From UBA4971 sp900019985 (GTDB lineage: Bacteria > Bacillota > SHA-98 > UBA4971): a stretch of 64,000 nucleotides of DNA. Below the pieces are notes generated by a model. It did no database searches, was not told where the DNA came from, and saw only the letters and a list, made by a program, of their open reading frames with translations. Location: positions 186,001 to 250,000 of the forward strand of contig JBMNFG010000009.1 of the NCBI GenBank assembly GCA_050949175.1, given 5' to 3'. Made by a program: the position numbers and the translations under genes. Shown here one piece after another: positions 32,190-41,426 of this stretch. Position 1 is the stretch's first letter. Each line of letters starts with the position of its first letter.

Positions 32190-34211
32190 ATGAGCGACAT
32201 GAGAGAAATTGAGGAGCGTCTCAGAAAACTCAGGGAAGAAATCGAATATCACAACTACAGGTACTATGTACTGGATGATCCTGTGATCTCAGATGTTGAG
32301 TATGACAGGCTCATGCAGGAACTTATAGACCTTGAGGAGGCTTACCCGGAGCTTGTAACGGCAGATTCGCCTACACAACGTGTGGGCTCAGAGCCCATTA
32401 CCGCCTTCGAGCAGATCATCCACAGTTCTCCCATGATGAGCCTTACTAACAGTTACTCCCTGGAAGAATTGAAAGCGTTCGATAGCAGGGTGAGGAAAGC
32501 CCTCCCCGGGGAGGGTGTGGAGTATGTCGCTGAGCTTAAAGTTGATGGGCTTGCTGTATCCCTTACATACGAAGACGGGTATTTTGCGCGCGGTGCCACA
32601 AGAGGCGACGGCACTCGCGGGGAAGATGTTACTCATAACCTGAAAACCATCCGTTCCGTACCTATGCGCATAAGGTATCAAAACCCGGTGACAGTCGATG
32701 TCCGCGGCGAGGTTTTCATGCCGCGGCGGGAATTCAGAAAGCTCAATGAGGAACGTAGATTAAAGGGAGAGGCGCTCTTTGCGAACCCAAGGAACGCGGC
32801 TGCAGGTTCTCTGAGGCAGCTTGATCCAAGGATTACTGCCTCAAGACAGCTGGATATCTTTGTTTACGGTGTAGGCAATGTCAGCGGAGTTACATTGGGT
32901 ACCCAAATGGAAGTCTTGGATTTTTTGAGGGAATGCGGATTTCGGGTAAATCCCAATGTGAAACTATGTCGGAGCATCGACGAAGTTATGGATTACGCCG
33001 AAACCTGGAATGACAAGAGAGAAGATATCGACTATGAGATCGACGGCATAGTGGTGAAAGTCAATTCCCTGGATCAACAAGCAAGGCTCGGTAGCACGGC
33101 ACGGAGCCCTCGTTGGGCAACAGCTTACAAATTCCCTGCAAAGCAAGGGACGACTGTTGTAAAAGATATCATTGTTCAGGTGGGGAGGACAGGTACTCTT
33201 ACGCCTGTAGCTTTGCTTGAGCCTATTGAGCTTGCAGGCTCAGTCGTCTCAAGGGCCAGCCTTCATAATGAAGATATTATAAGGTCGAAGGATATCCGCA
33301 TAGGAGATGCGGTTGTCATAGAAAAAGGCGGGGATATCATCCCTGAAGTTGTCAAGGTTATACCTGAGAGAAGGACAGGCAATGAGCGGGAGTTCACAAT
33401 GCCTACAAAATGTCCGGAATGCGGTAGTGATGTGGTAAGGCCCGAAGGTGAAGTGGCATCTCGCTGCACTAATGAGACTTGTCCTGCTCAAATCCGGGAA
33501 GGGATAATCTTCTTTGCGTCAAGGGATGCCATGGACATAGAAGGCATGGGGCCGCAGATTGTATCTCAATTGCTTAAGTCCGGGCTTGTCAGCGGGGTTG
33601 ACGATATTTATTCCCTCAAGTTTGAAGACCTGGTTAATCTGGAACGAATGGGGGAGAAATCCGCCGAAAACCTTCTTAACGCAATCGAGGCGTCCAAGAG
33701 CCGGCCTCTCCATAGGTTGATAAATGCGTTGGGCATCCGCCTTGTGGGAGAGAGGACCGCTCGCGATCTTGCGTCTCATTTTGGGTCTATGGATAAGTTG
33801 TCCAAAGCTACATATGATGAGCTTATCAGTATTCCTGAAGTCGGCCCTAAGGTTGCAGAGAGCATAGTGGCATTCTTCGGGAATCCCCGGAACCTGGAAG
33901 CCATTGGCAATTTGCAGGCGAAGGGCGTTAATATGGTTGAACCTCGAGCTGATGCTTCAGCTCAGAGAACAAACGTTTTTACCGGAAAGACTGTGGTGTT
34001 TACAGGTTCGTTGGAGAGATTTACCAGAAAAGAGGCGGAGGCAAGAGTCCTCGAATCAGGCGGAAAGACTTCCGGGAGCGTCGGAAAGAAAACCGACTAC
34101 GTAGTAGTGGGGAAAGACCCCGGGTCCAAATACGACAAAGCGAAAGCCCTTGGAATTACAATCCTTACTGAAGAAGAGTTCGAGAGGATGCTTAAGGGGG
34201 ACGAAATATGA
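32190..34211 (+). CDS. ligA: NAD-dependent DNA ligase
   Basis: 673 residues, full length. The adenylation lysine is K117 in ELKVDG. The Ia domain (HNYRYYVLDDPVISDVEYD) binds NMN. The four-cysteine zinc finger is CPECGSDVV...CTNETCPAQI, followed by the helix-hairpin-helix region and a C-terminal BRCT domain (TVVFTGSLERFTRKEAEA). It seals nicks in replication and repair. ATG 32190 follows GAGGGAGGGG, and the stop overlaps gatC as ATGA. Confidence 0.97.
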   Translation: MSDMREIEERLRKLREEIEYHNYRYYVLDDPVISDVEYDRLMQELIDLEEAYPELVTADSPTQRVGSEPITAFEQIIHSSPMMSLTNSYSLEELKAFDSRVRKALPGEGVEYVAELKVDGLAVSLTYEDGYFARGATRGDGTRGEDVTHNLKTIRSVPMRIRYQNPVTVDVRGEVFMPRREFRKLNEERRLKGEALFANPRNAAAGSLRQLDPRITASRQLDIFVYGVGNVSGVTLGTQMEVLDFLRECGFRVNPNVKLCRSIDEVMDYAETWNDKREDIDYEIDGIVVKVNSLDQQARLGSTARSPRWATAYKFPAKQGTTVVKDIIVQVGRTGTLTPVALLEPIELAGSVVSRASLHNEDIIRSKDIRIGDAVVIEKGGDIIPEVVKVIPERRTGNEREFTMPTKCPECGSDVVRPEGEVASRCTNETCPAQIREGIIFFASRDAMDIEGMGPQIVSQLLKSGLVSGVDDIYSLKFEDLVNLERMGEKSAENLLNAIEASKSRPLHRLINALGIRLVGERTARDLASHFGSMDKLSKATYDELISIPEVGPKVAESIVAFFGNPRNLEAIGNLQAKGVNMVEPRADASAQRTNVFTGKTVVFTGSLERFTRKEAEARVLESGGKTSGSVGKKTDYVVVGKDPGSKYDKAKALGITILTEEEFERMLKGDEI

Positions 34212-34501
34212 GTATCACCAAGGAAGATGTAGAACGCATGTCAATCCTTGCCAGGCTCGAGTTGAGCGAAGATGAGCAATCTTTGTTCGCTGAGCAGTTG
34301 TCTGAGATCTCGCGGATCATTGACTCTTTGGCAGAGGTTGATACGGAAGATATGGACGAGATGATATTCCCATCTGAGCTTGGTAATGTGTTTAGAGAGG
34401 ATACTGTATTGCCTTCCGCGGATCCTGAAGAAGCTTTGTCAAACGCTCCGGACAGGGAAGACCGGTTCTTCAAGGTTCCAAGGATCCTGGAAGTAGACTA
34501 A
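34208..34501 (+). CDS. gatC: aspartyl/glutamyl-tRNA amidotransferase subunit C
   Basis: 97 residues, starting within the ligA stop. ITKEDVERMSILARLELSED and the C-terminal NAPDREDRFFKVPRILE are characteristic. GatC wraps GatA and GatB and stabilises the amidotransferase that converts Glu-tRNA(Gln) to Gln-tRNA(Gln). It is followed by gatA and gatB. Confidence 0.95.
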   Translation: MSITKEDVERMSILARLELSEDEQSLFAEQLSEISRIIDSLAEVDTEDMDEMIFPSELGNVFREDTVLPSADPEEALSNAPDREDRFFKVPRILEVD

Positions 34502-34545
34502 AGGGCATGGTGCGAGAGGCTGCAGAAGATAGGAGGGGGACGCCA

Positions 34546-36048
34546 TTGAGACTGAATGAACTCAAAGCCCATGAACTTCTCCCCATGATAAGACGGAAAG
34601 AGGTCAGTGTGGAGGAGGTAGTTGCTGCTATACTTCACCGGATCTCAGCTATTGACAGCAAGATTAGAGCGTATATTACTGTCGCAGGCGAAGAGGCTCT
34701 CAAAAAGGCCAAGGAGGCTGACGCAAGGCTTGCAGGAGGCGAACCTGCAAGGCCTCTTGAAGGGCTTCCTGTTGCGATAAAGGACAATATCTGCACACAA
34801 GGATTGAGGACTACGGCTGCGTCGCGCTTTCTGGAGGGCTTCACACCTTTCTACGATGCTACTGTTGTAGAACGTCTTAAAGACAAAGGTGCGATTATCA
34901 TAGGCAAGACTAACCTTGACGAATTCGCTATGGGATCTTCCACAGAGAATTCTGCAATGTTTCCTACGAGAAACCCGTGGGATTTGAAGAGGGTGCCTGG
35001 GGGATCGAGCGGAGGCAGTGCTGCTTCGGTAATAGCAGGCGAAGCTGTTTGCGCACTTGGCTCAGACACCGGAGGGTCGATTCGGCAGCCTGCATCTTTC
35101 TGCGGTATCGTAGGTTTAAAACCCAGTTACGGCCTGGTGTCAAGGTACGGCTTAATCGGGTATGCATCTTCAATGGACCATATCGGTCCGATGACGCGGG
35201 ATGTCAGGGACTGCGCTTTGATCCTTGGCGCGATTGCCGGCTATGATTCTAAGGACTCGCAGTCCTATCCAGGTGAATTGCCTGATTACACCGAGTGTTT
35301 GGTCCCTGATATCAAGGGAATGAAAGTGGGTGTCCCAAAAGAGTATCTTGATGAAGGGCTTTCCGGGACTGTGCGGGATGCGTTTATGAAGGCCCTGGAT
35401 AAGCTGGAGGAGCTGGGCGCGAAGGTCGTAGAGGTTTCCATGCCCAGTTTAAAGCATTCCCTTGCTGCTTACTATGTCATATCTTCAGCTGAAGCCAGCT
35501 CAAACCTTGCTAGGTTCGACGGGGTAAGGTACGGATATCGCGCCACGGGAAGCGATGATTCCATGACCATGATGGCGATGTCCAGAGGGGAAGGCTTCGG
35601 GCCTGAAGTGAAACGCAGGATAGTCCTGGGGACGTACGTGCTGTCAGCGGAGAACTACGACAAGTACTTTGGCGAAGCCCTCAGGGTGCGCTCTCTGGTT
35701 ACCCGGGATTTCAGGGAAGTCTTTGAGGTTTGTGACTGCCTCGTCGGCCCGACTTCGCCGACTGTGGCATTTGAGGCAGGAGAGAAAACCAGGGACCCGT
35801 TGGAGATGTACCTGTCGGATGTTTACACTGTACCGCCTAACCTGGCAGGAATCCCGGGAGTTTCAATTCCATGCGGGTTTGATGAAGAAGGTATGCCAAT
35901 TGGGCTCCAGATAATGGCCAGGCAGTATAATGAGGAAGCTTTGCTTCGAGCAGCCTATGCTTTCGAACAGGCCACTGAGTTCCATAAGAGAAACCCGGAA
36001 ATCGAAAAGTATACCAAGGAGCCTGCTGGGGGTGAGATGAGTGTTTGA
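34546..36048 (+). CDS. gatA: aspartyl/glutamyl-tRNA amidotransferase subunit A
   Basis: 500 residues from TTG 34546, 9 bases after AGGAGG (34531-34536); an earlier in-frame ATG at 34507 lacks a site. The Ser-cisSer-Lys triad is in VAIKDNICTQG (Lys) and GGSSGGSAASV plus GSDTGGSIRQPASFCG (Ser pair). GatA is the glutaminase that feeds ammonia to GatB. Its stop overlaps the gatB start. Confidence 0.96.
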   Translation: MRLNELKAHELLPMIRRKEVSVEEVVAAILHRISAIDSKIRAYITVAGEEALKKAKEADARLAGGEPARPLEGLPVAIKDNICTQGLRTTAASRFLEGFTPFYDATVVERLKDKGAIIIGKTNLDEFAMGSSTENSAMFPTRNPWDLKRVPGGSSGGSAASVIAGEAVCALGSDTGGSIRQPASFCGIVGLKPSYGLVSRYGLIGYASSMDHIGPMTRDVRDCALILGAIAGYDSKDSQSYPGELPDYTECLVPDIKGMKVGVPKEYLDEGLSGTVRDAFMKALDKLEELGAKVVEVSMPSLKHSLAAYYVISSAEASSNLARFDGVRYGYRATGSDDSMTMMAMSRGEGFGPEVKRRIVLGTYVLSAENYDKYFGEALRVRSLVTRDFREVFEVCDCLVGPTSPTVAFEAGEKTRDPLEMYLSDVYTVPPNLAGIPGVSIPCGFDEEGMPIGLQIMARQYNEEALLRAAYAFEQATEFHKRNPEIEKYTKEPAGGEMSV

Positions 36049-37483
36049 GCCTGTAATAGGAATAGAAGTCCACGTGCAGCTTAAGACTGAATCGAAATTG
36101 TTCTGCCCTTGTTCTACAAGGTTTGACGCTCCCCCGAATTCCAATACATGTCCTGTTTGTCTGGGACTTCCCGGAGCTTTGCCTGTCTTGAACAAGAAGG
36201 CTATTGAATACGGGATTAAGACAAGCCTTGCGCTGAACTGCAGGGTCACAGAGTCATCCCGATTTGATAGAAAGAATTACTTCTATCCCGATCTGTCCAA
36301 GAATTATCAGATTACGCAAAACGCTTTTCCCATTGGTGCTGACGGGTACATTGATGTAGTGGTAGACGGAACAGAGCGGAGAGTGCGGATTAAGCGAGTG
36401 CACCTTGAGGAAGATGCAGGCAAGTCAGTTCACGAAGGCGGCACTATCACAGGTGCAGCTTATTCTCTGGAAGACTATAACCGCGCAGGCGTGCCTCTCC
36501 TTGAGATCGTCAGCGAGCCGGACATAAGGTCGCCGAAGGAGGCGTATGAGTACCTTCTAATGCTAAGGCGCATCCTGCTTTACCTGGGGGTATCTGACTG
36601 CAAGATGGAAGAAGGGTCTTTGCGGTGTGATGTCAACATCTCAATAAGGCCTAAAGGGTCGGATAAGTTCGGAACTCAGGTGGAGCTTAAGAACCTCAAC
36701 TCCTTCAGGGCTGTTGAGAGGAGCCTTGAATATGAAGTCCGGCGTCAGTCTGACGTAGTGGCAAATGGCGGGGAAGTTGTCAGGGAAACGAGACACTGGG
36801 ATGAGGCAAGCCAGGTTACTGTCTCAATGAGACTGAAAGAGCGCGCGGAAGACTACAGATACTTCCCTGAACCCGATCTTCCAAAGCTCAAGATCGAGAA
36901 GGCCTGGGTGGAAGAGGTCAAGACAACTCTTCCTGAGCTTCCCGGGGCCAGGCGCATGCGGTTCATAAGCGATTACGAGCTTCCCCAGTACGATGCAGCT
37001 CTTTTGACTGATACGAGGGAACTTGCAGATTACTTTGAGGCAGCTGTCAGAGAATATGACGGATCCGCAAAGACTGTGAGCAATTGGATCATGGGAGAGC
37101 TTTTGAGGCTGATGAACGCAACGGGCACAGAAATTGGAGAAGTAAAAGTATCTCCCGGAGACCTAGCTGATATGCTGAAGATGATCGATAAAGGGACTAT
37201 CAGCGGTAAGATTGCAAAGACCGTCTTTGAAGAGATGTTTGCCGAAGGGAAATCCCCGGAAGTGATAGTCAAGGAAAAGGGCCTTGTGCAGATTGCTGAT
37301 GAAGACGAACTCCTGAGAATCGTCGATCAGGTAATAGGGGAGAATCAAGAGGTGGCCGACGAGATAAAGGCAGGGAAAGACAAGGCCATCGGGTTCCTGG
37401 TAGGACAGGTGATGAAACTCACGAGAGGCCGGGCGAATCCGAAGATGGTAAATGAACTGTTGCGTCAGCGTTTATCTCAATGA
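36041..37483 (+). CDS. gatB: aspartyl/glutamyl-tRNA amidotransferase subunit B
   Basis: 480 residues from GTG 36041. VIGIEVHVQLKTESKLFC starts the kinase-like domain. The zinc-binding CPC...CPVC pair follows, with FDRKNYFYPDLSKNYQITQ and RCDVNISIRPKG. The C-terminal YqeY-like tail ends KLTRGRANPKMVNELL. GatB phosphorylates and amidates Glu on misacylated tRNA. Together with gltX at 60073 and the tRNA-Gln at 61585, this is the indirect route to Gln-tRNA; no glnS was seen in the window. Confidence 0.96.
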   Translation: MFEPVIGIEVHVQLKTESKLFCPCSTRFDAPPNSNTCPVCLGLPGALPVLNKKAIEYGIKTSLALNCRVTESSRFDRKNYFYPDLSKNYQITQNAFPIGADGYIDVVVDGTERRVRIKRVHLEEDAGKSVHEGGTITGAAYSLEDYNRAGVPLLEIVSEPDIRSPKEAYEYLLMLRRILLYLGVSDCKMEEGSLRCDVNISIRPKGSDKFGTQVELKNLNSFRAVERSLEYEVRRQSDVVANGGEVVRETRHWDEASQVTVSMRLKERAEDYRYFPEPDLPKLKIEKAWVEEVKTTLPELPGARRMRFISDYELPQYDAALLTDTRELADYFEAAVREYDGSAKTVSNWIMGELLRLMNATGTEIGEVKVSPGDLADMLKMIDKGTISGKIAKTVFEEMFAEGKSPEVIVKEKGLVQIADEDELLRIVDQVIGENQEVADEIKAGKDKAIGFLVGQVMKLTRGRANPKMVNELLRQRLSQ

Positions 37484-37679
37484 GCGGTCTGGCAGGTTGC
37501 ATGCGCTCAGTGGATGAGATGTAGACGCAAGAAGCACAAGCAAATATATTGGGATCTAAAAGCGCGTGCTCAAGGCGTATGTGCTACAAATCCGTGGATG
37601 TGCGTTAAATGCATACCGGAAGCCGTCACTGTGGCCAGCGGAGATGCAGTTGATTTGAGAGAGAAAGGTGATAGCAAGA

Positions 37680-38603
37680 GTGGCAGCTAACGCTGAAAAT
37701 GGTATCAACGGGAAGAAGTCTTTGCTTACAGGTTCTTATCAGCGCTGGATCGCTGACGGGTTGCTTCTTCTCATTTCCCTTATATGGGGCAGTACATTTG
37801 CCATTGCAAAAGAAGTCCTTGCAAGCGTAGACTCGGTTGCTTTAATCGGGATGAGGTTCCTTGTGGCCTCTGTAATCGCGACTTTGATTGTTGCGCCGCG
37901 AATCGGGAAAGTTGACCGAAAGGCTGTAAGAGCCGGCGTAATAATAGGGCTTATCCTTTTTTCAGGCTACGTCTTCCAGACTATTGGCCTCGAGTATACT
38001 ACTGCCTCAAAATGCGGCTTCATTACAGGCTTGTCCGTAGTATTAGTCCCTGTTTTTTCTGCATTGCTTCTGAGACGATCTCCTGATACAGCGTCTGTAA
38101 TCGGAGTAGTCTTTGCCACCATAGGCCTAGCTCTCCTCAGCCTCGATTTTTCGGAAGCTGTCACAATCCAAATAGGAGATTTCCTCTCTTTGCTGGGTGC
38201 TATAGCCTTTGGTTTTCAAATAGTGACAGTGGGCAAGTTTGCGCCCATGTATGACGTGCACATACTCGTTCTTATACAGCTTTGGACTGTAGCTATTGCA
38301 GCCCTTGGTGTAGTAGGGCTTAGAACCTTTGTATTAGGGCATACTTTGTTGTTCTCTCCTTCAGGCCTGGATATTGCTCTAATCGGATTCCTCGGAGTTT
38401 TTGCAACGGCCTTAACATTATTTGTGCAGAATTTTGCTCAGAAGTTTGCTGACCCAACGCATGTAGCGATTATATTCGCCACTGAACCCGTGTTTGCCGG
38501 GTTGTTCGGATGGTGGCTGTTGGGTGAGACTTTGGCAGGCATCCAACTGACAGGTGCTGCGCTGATAATCGTCGGGATGCTTATAGCAGAAATATGCTGC
38601 TAG
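37680..38603 (+). CDS. EamA-type DMT superfamily transporter
   Basis: 307 residues from GTG 37680, with AAAGGTG (37664-37670) 9 bases ahead; GTG 37668 in frame is less well placed. Ten hydrophobic helices in two EamA halves are visible. The first half has LIWGSTFAIAKEVL and the second has FATEPVFAGLFGWWLLGE. Members export amino acids, nucleosides or other metabolites. No neighbouring gene tells the substrate. It lies in its own unit between gatB and the phosphohexomutase. Confidence 0.85.
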   Translation: MAANAENGINGKKSLLTGSYQRWIADGLLLLISLIWGSTFAIAKEVLASVDSVALIGMRFLVASVIATLIVAPRIGKVDRKAVRAGVIIGLILFSGYVFQTIGLEYTTASKCGFITGLSVVLVPVFSALLLRRSPDTASVIGVVFATIGLALLSLDFSEAVTIQIGDFLSLLGAIAFGFQIVTVGKFAPMYDVHILVLIQLWTVAIAALGVVGLRTFVLGHTLLFSPSGLDIALIGFLGVFATALTLFVQNFAQKFADPTHVAIIFATEPVFAGLFGWWLLGETLAGIQLTGAALIIVGMLIAEICC

Positions 38604-38791
38604 CTAAGACTGGGGCGGTTTTGCCGGCTTAGGTTAATTCTTGATTCTATTTGAACCCATTAGACATCGTTACGCCTTGATCTTAGTTACACTTTGATTG
38701 TAAGCCTGCCCAAGACACATCTTTTAGCATAGTGATCTAAAGTTTGGATTTCGGGCTTTTTGAGATTTCGTAAACGTCTAAGACTGTTTAA

Positions 38792-38811
38792 GGCATCTTC
38801 TGTAAGATGCC
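38792..38811. other. 8-bp hairpin upstream of the phosphohexomutase
   Basis: GGCATCTT-CTGT-AAGATGCC is a perfect stem with a 4-base loop. There is no U-run after it, so it is not a classical terminator. It lies about 80 bases before the start and could affect leader structure. Confidence 0.4.
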
Positions 38812-38889
38812 GGGGAAGGATAATCAAAAAGAGGTGTCTAAAGGGTTCAAAGCCATTGTCTGGCAATGCTCGCTTTGGGGGGAAAGTCA

Positions 38890-40311
38890 ATGACCCATAT
38901 CGGTGACACTGTCATGAAGCGAACTGATGTTAACATTCCCGGCCATGTTTTCAGAGAGTATGACATACGCGGAGTTGTGGACAAGGACTTGACTTTGGAA
39001 TTTGTGTCTCTTTTGGGGCGGGCTTTGGGAAGTCTTTACGCACGGGAAAATGTAAAAGCTGTTGCAGTAGGTATGGATGCAAGAGCAAGTTCCTTGACAT
39101 TCCGCGACGAGCTTGTGAAAGGGCTCTTGGGAAGCGGAATTGATGTCTACGATATCGGGCTTGTCCCTACCCCTATTCTCTACTATGCCTTATTCAACTT
39201 GGATGTAGGCGGCGGAGTGATGATTACAGGAAGTCACAATCCTCCTAATGAAAACGGCTTCAAAATATGCCTCGGCAAATCCACCATCTACGGCAAGGCA
39301 ATTCAGGAACTCAGAGAAATCATGATAAGAGAGGATTTCATCTCCAGAGAAGAAGGCACTTGTGTTACTGTGTCATTGAATGAGAAATACATTGATGAAA
39401 TCTGTGAGGCGCTTCGCATAAAGCCTGAGGGGCGTAGGATAAAGGTAGTAGTGGATGCAGGCAATGGCACGGGGAATATTGTGGCGCCTGATCTTTATCG
39501 CTGTATGGGGCATGAAGTAATAGAGCTCTATTCTGAGCCTGATCCTACATTTCCGAATCACCATCCTGATCCGACAGTCCCCGAAAACCTCAGTGACCTC
39601 ACTAAGAAGATGCAGGAAACAGGTGCAGAAGTAGGCATAGCTTTTGACGGGGATGCTGACAGGATCGGGGTGGTAGCCGGTGAAGGAGATATTCTCTGGG
39701 GAGACCAGCTCCTCATTATCTTCGCAAGGGATATTCTTTCGCGCCGACCTGAGGCGAAGATTATCGGTGAGGTGAAGTGTTCTGAAGCGCTGTTTGAAGA
39801 GATTGAGAAAGCAGGCGGAAAGCCGATAATGTGGAAAGTCGGACACTCGTTAATCAAGGCTAAGCTCAAAGAGGATAAGGCTGTGCTTGCAGGCGAAATG
39901 AGTGGCCATCTGTTTTTCGCCGATACATACTATGGGTACGATGACGCGATATATGCAGGTGCAAGACTACTTGAATTGTTATCACGCAAGGACAGAACCC
40001 TCCAAGAAATCGCAGAAACCCTTCCAACAGCTTGCAACACTCCTGAGATCAGGTTGAAGTGCCCGGAATACCTGAAGCAGGCTGTAGTAGAGCGGATAGC
40101 GGACCTCTACTCAAAGGATTTTCGCGTGGATCGCATAGATGGGGTGAGAGTAAAATTCCCGCAAGGGTGGGGGCTCGTAAGAGCGTCAAATACCCAGCCT
40201 GTCCTTGTTTTGCGGTTCGAGGCTTGTGACCCGGAAGCCCTTGACAAGATATCCGCAGACGTTCGCGGGAACGTAGAAAAGATCCTGGATGAAATGTCGT
40301 CTGTAGACTGA
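38890..40311 (+). CDS. phosphomannomutase/phosphoglucomutase
   Basis: 473 residues from ATG 38890 after GGGGGGAAA; an earlier ATG at 38866 lacks a site. Four alpha-D-phosphohexomutase domains are present: FREYDIRGVVD at the start, the phosphoserine loop TGSHNPPNENGFK, the metal loop FDGDADRIG, the sugar-binding GEMSGHLFF and the phosphate loop RASNTQPVLVLRFE. It interconverts glucose or mannose 1- and 6-phosphates. It connects glycogen breakdown (GlgP at 43206) with glycolysis, and supplies sugar 1-phosphates for nucleotide sugars. Confidence 0.93.
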   Translation: MTHIGDTVMKRTDVNIPGHVFREYDIRGVVDKDLTLEFVSLLGRALGSLYARENVKAVAVGMDARASSLTFRDELVKGLLGSGIDVYDIGLVPTPILYYALFNLDVGGGVMITGSHNPPNENGFKICLGKSTIYGKAIQELREIMIREDFISREEGTCVTVSLNEKYIDEICEALRIKPEGRRIKVVVDAGNGTGNIVAPDLYRCMGHEVIELYSEPDPTFPNHHPDPTVPENLSDLTKKMQETGAEVGIAFDGDADRIGVVAGEGDILWGDQLLIIFARDILSRRPEAKIIGEVKCSEALFEEIEKAGGKPIMWKVGHSLIKAKLKEDKAVLAGEMSGHLFFADTYYGYDDAIYAGARLLELLSRKDRTLQEIAETLPTACNTPEIRLKCPEYLKQAVVERIADLYSKDFRVDRIDGVRVKFPQGWGLVRASNTQPVLVLRFEACDPEALDKISADVRGNVEKILDEMSSVD

Positions 40312-40319
40312 CACAAAGT

Positions 40320-40856
40320 GTCCTTCCGTTTCAACCACATTCTCTGAAACGATGATTAAGTCTGAACCACTCTTTCCGATTTTGTGAGCAAATGCTCATA
40401 AATGGTCTGTTTTCAACCACCTTTTCTTAAAGAGGTGGTTCAATTTCGACCACACTTTCGGATTTTTTCGAGCAAACGTTCATAAATGGGCGATTCTGAA
40501 CCACCCAAACCGGCTCAGGTGGTAGAGAATCGACCACATTTTCAGGCTTCAAGCGGGTTTTGGGGGCTTTTTCGGGCTCAGGTGGAAGGATTTCTACCAC
40601 TTTTTTGGAAAATGTGGCAGTTTTTCGCCCACCTTTTCAGAAAATGTGGGCGAGTTTCGACCACCAAACCGTGATTTGTAAGATTATGGGAGGCGTGGTG
40701 GTCGATATCCTACCACCTTAACGCCTGATCGTGGTAGAAATCCTTCCACCTTTGAGCCTCCTGGTGGTCGAGACTCTACCATTTTCGAGCTTACGCTCAA
40801 AACTGTGGTAGAAAACCTTCCACCAAACAGCCTTTCTGTGGCACATTTTCGACCAC
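40320..40856. repeat. array of fourteen 19-bp palindromic sites, GTGGT-N9-ACCAC
   Basis: Copies start at 40320, 40352, 40402, 40435, 40486, 40519, 40582, 40614, 40646, 40698, 40731, 40764, 40805 and 40838; each is 19 bases. The last nine (40519 onwards) are best, with consensus GTGGTMGANNNYCKACCAC. Early copies have degraded left arms such as ATGGT. The sequence between sites is unrelated, apart from A/T-rich runs. Start-to-start distances are 32-33 (eight times), 50-52 (three times), 41 and 63, all near multiples of 10.5. I see no believable gene here. The layout looks like phased protein-binding sites. Confidence 0.85.
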
Positions 40857-40953
40857 AGCGGATGCTTGCTCTCGGAAAGGGAGTAGAAGGCAGCACTCGA
40901 TCAACCGTAGATAAGCCTTTGAGCGGGCAAATTGCGGCCAGGACAGCAATGTT

Positions 40954-41218
40954 AGCAGTAGGCTTTCTATATGCGGTAGGTTTTTCATCATGTGGTGAGC
41001 TCTCCGTCACGCAGCAGGCTTTCCCAGTATGCTGTAGGCTTTCCGTCATGTGGTGGGCTCTTCGTCAGGCGATATGCTTACCACATGCGGCAGGTTCTCG
41101 GTCAGGCGGTAGGTTTTCCGTCATGTGGTGAGCTCTCCGTCACGCAGCAGGCTTCCCATACGCGTTGGGTTTTCGGTCGCGCCGAAGGTTTTCCTTCGCG
41201 CGGTAAGCTCTCTGCCAC
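40954..41218. repeat. tandem array of fourteen 19-bp units related to the upstream palindrome
   Basis: Head-to-tail units of 18-20 bases (mostly 19) with consensus GYGGTAGGYTYTCCGTCAY. Position by position this resembles GTGGTAG...TCC...CAC of the spaced array before it, with the right arm decayed. A 34-base stretch is identical at 40988-41021 and 41121-41154, showing that a block of seven units was duplicated. The open frames through it are repetitive shadows without ribosome binding sites. Confidence 0.75.
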
Positions 41219-41277
41219 TAAGAGTGTTGATTTAGCTGTAGGGGCTAGGATAGCGAGGGTTTACAGGAGTTATTTGT

Positions 41278-41345
41278 AAAGGAAAGGCTTGGTAATTTCC
41301 TTCAACTACGGTATTATATAATTGGTTTAGACAAGCCTTTCCTTT
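41278..41345. promoter_or_regulatory. promoter of the GGDEF gene enclosed by a 14-bp inverted repeat
   Basis: AAAGGAAAGGCTTG (41278-41291) and CAAGCCTTTCCTTT (41332-41345) are perfect inverted copies, 40 bases apart. Inside lie TTGGTA (41289-41294), a 17-base spacer and TATTAT (41312-41317). The left arm overlaps the -35 box and the right arm follows the likely transcription start, so a DNA-bound dimer or looping repressor could control the gene. Confidence 0.6.
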
Positions 41346-41426
41346 GCACGGATTCCGGAGAATTCTACACAGCTACCGGCAACAGGATCCAAAGGGCGAG
41401 ATAGTGTGCACTTGGAGGGTTTTCCA

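Noticed and set aside
40320..41218. CRISPR array
   Set aside because: The repeated element is only 19 bases, degenerate, and separated by short spacers of 13-44 bases or none; no cas gene is nearby.
40805..41279. Two overlapping open frames of 95-108 residues in the repeat region
   Set aside because: Their sequence merely reflects the 19-base repeats in different frames; no ribosome binding site and no protein-like composition.
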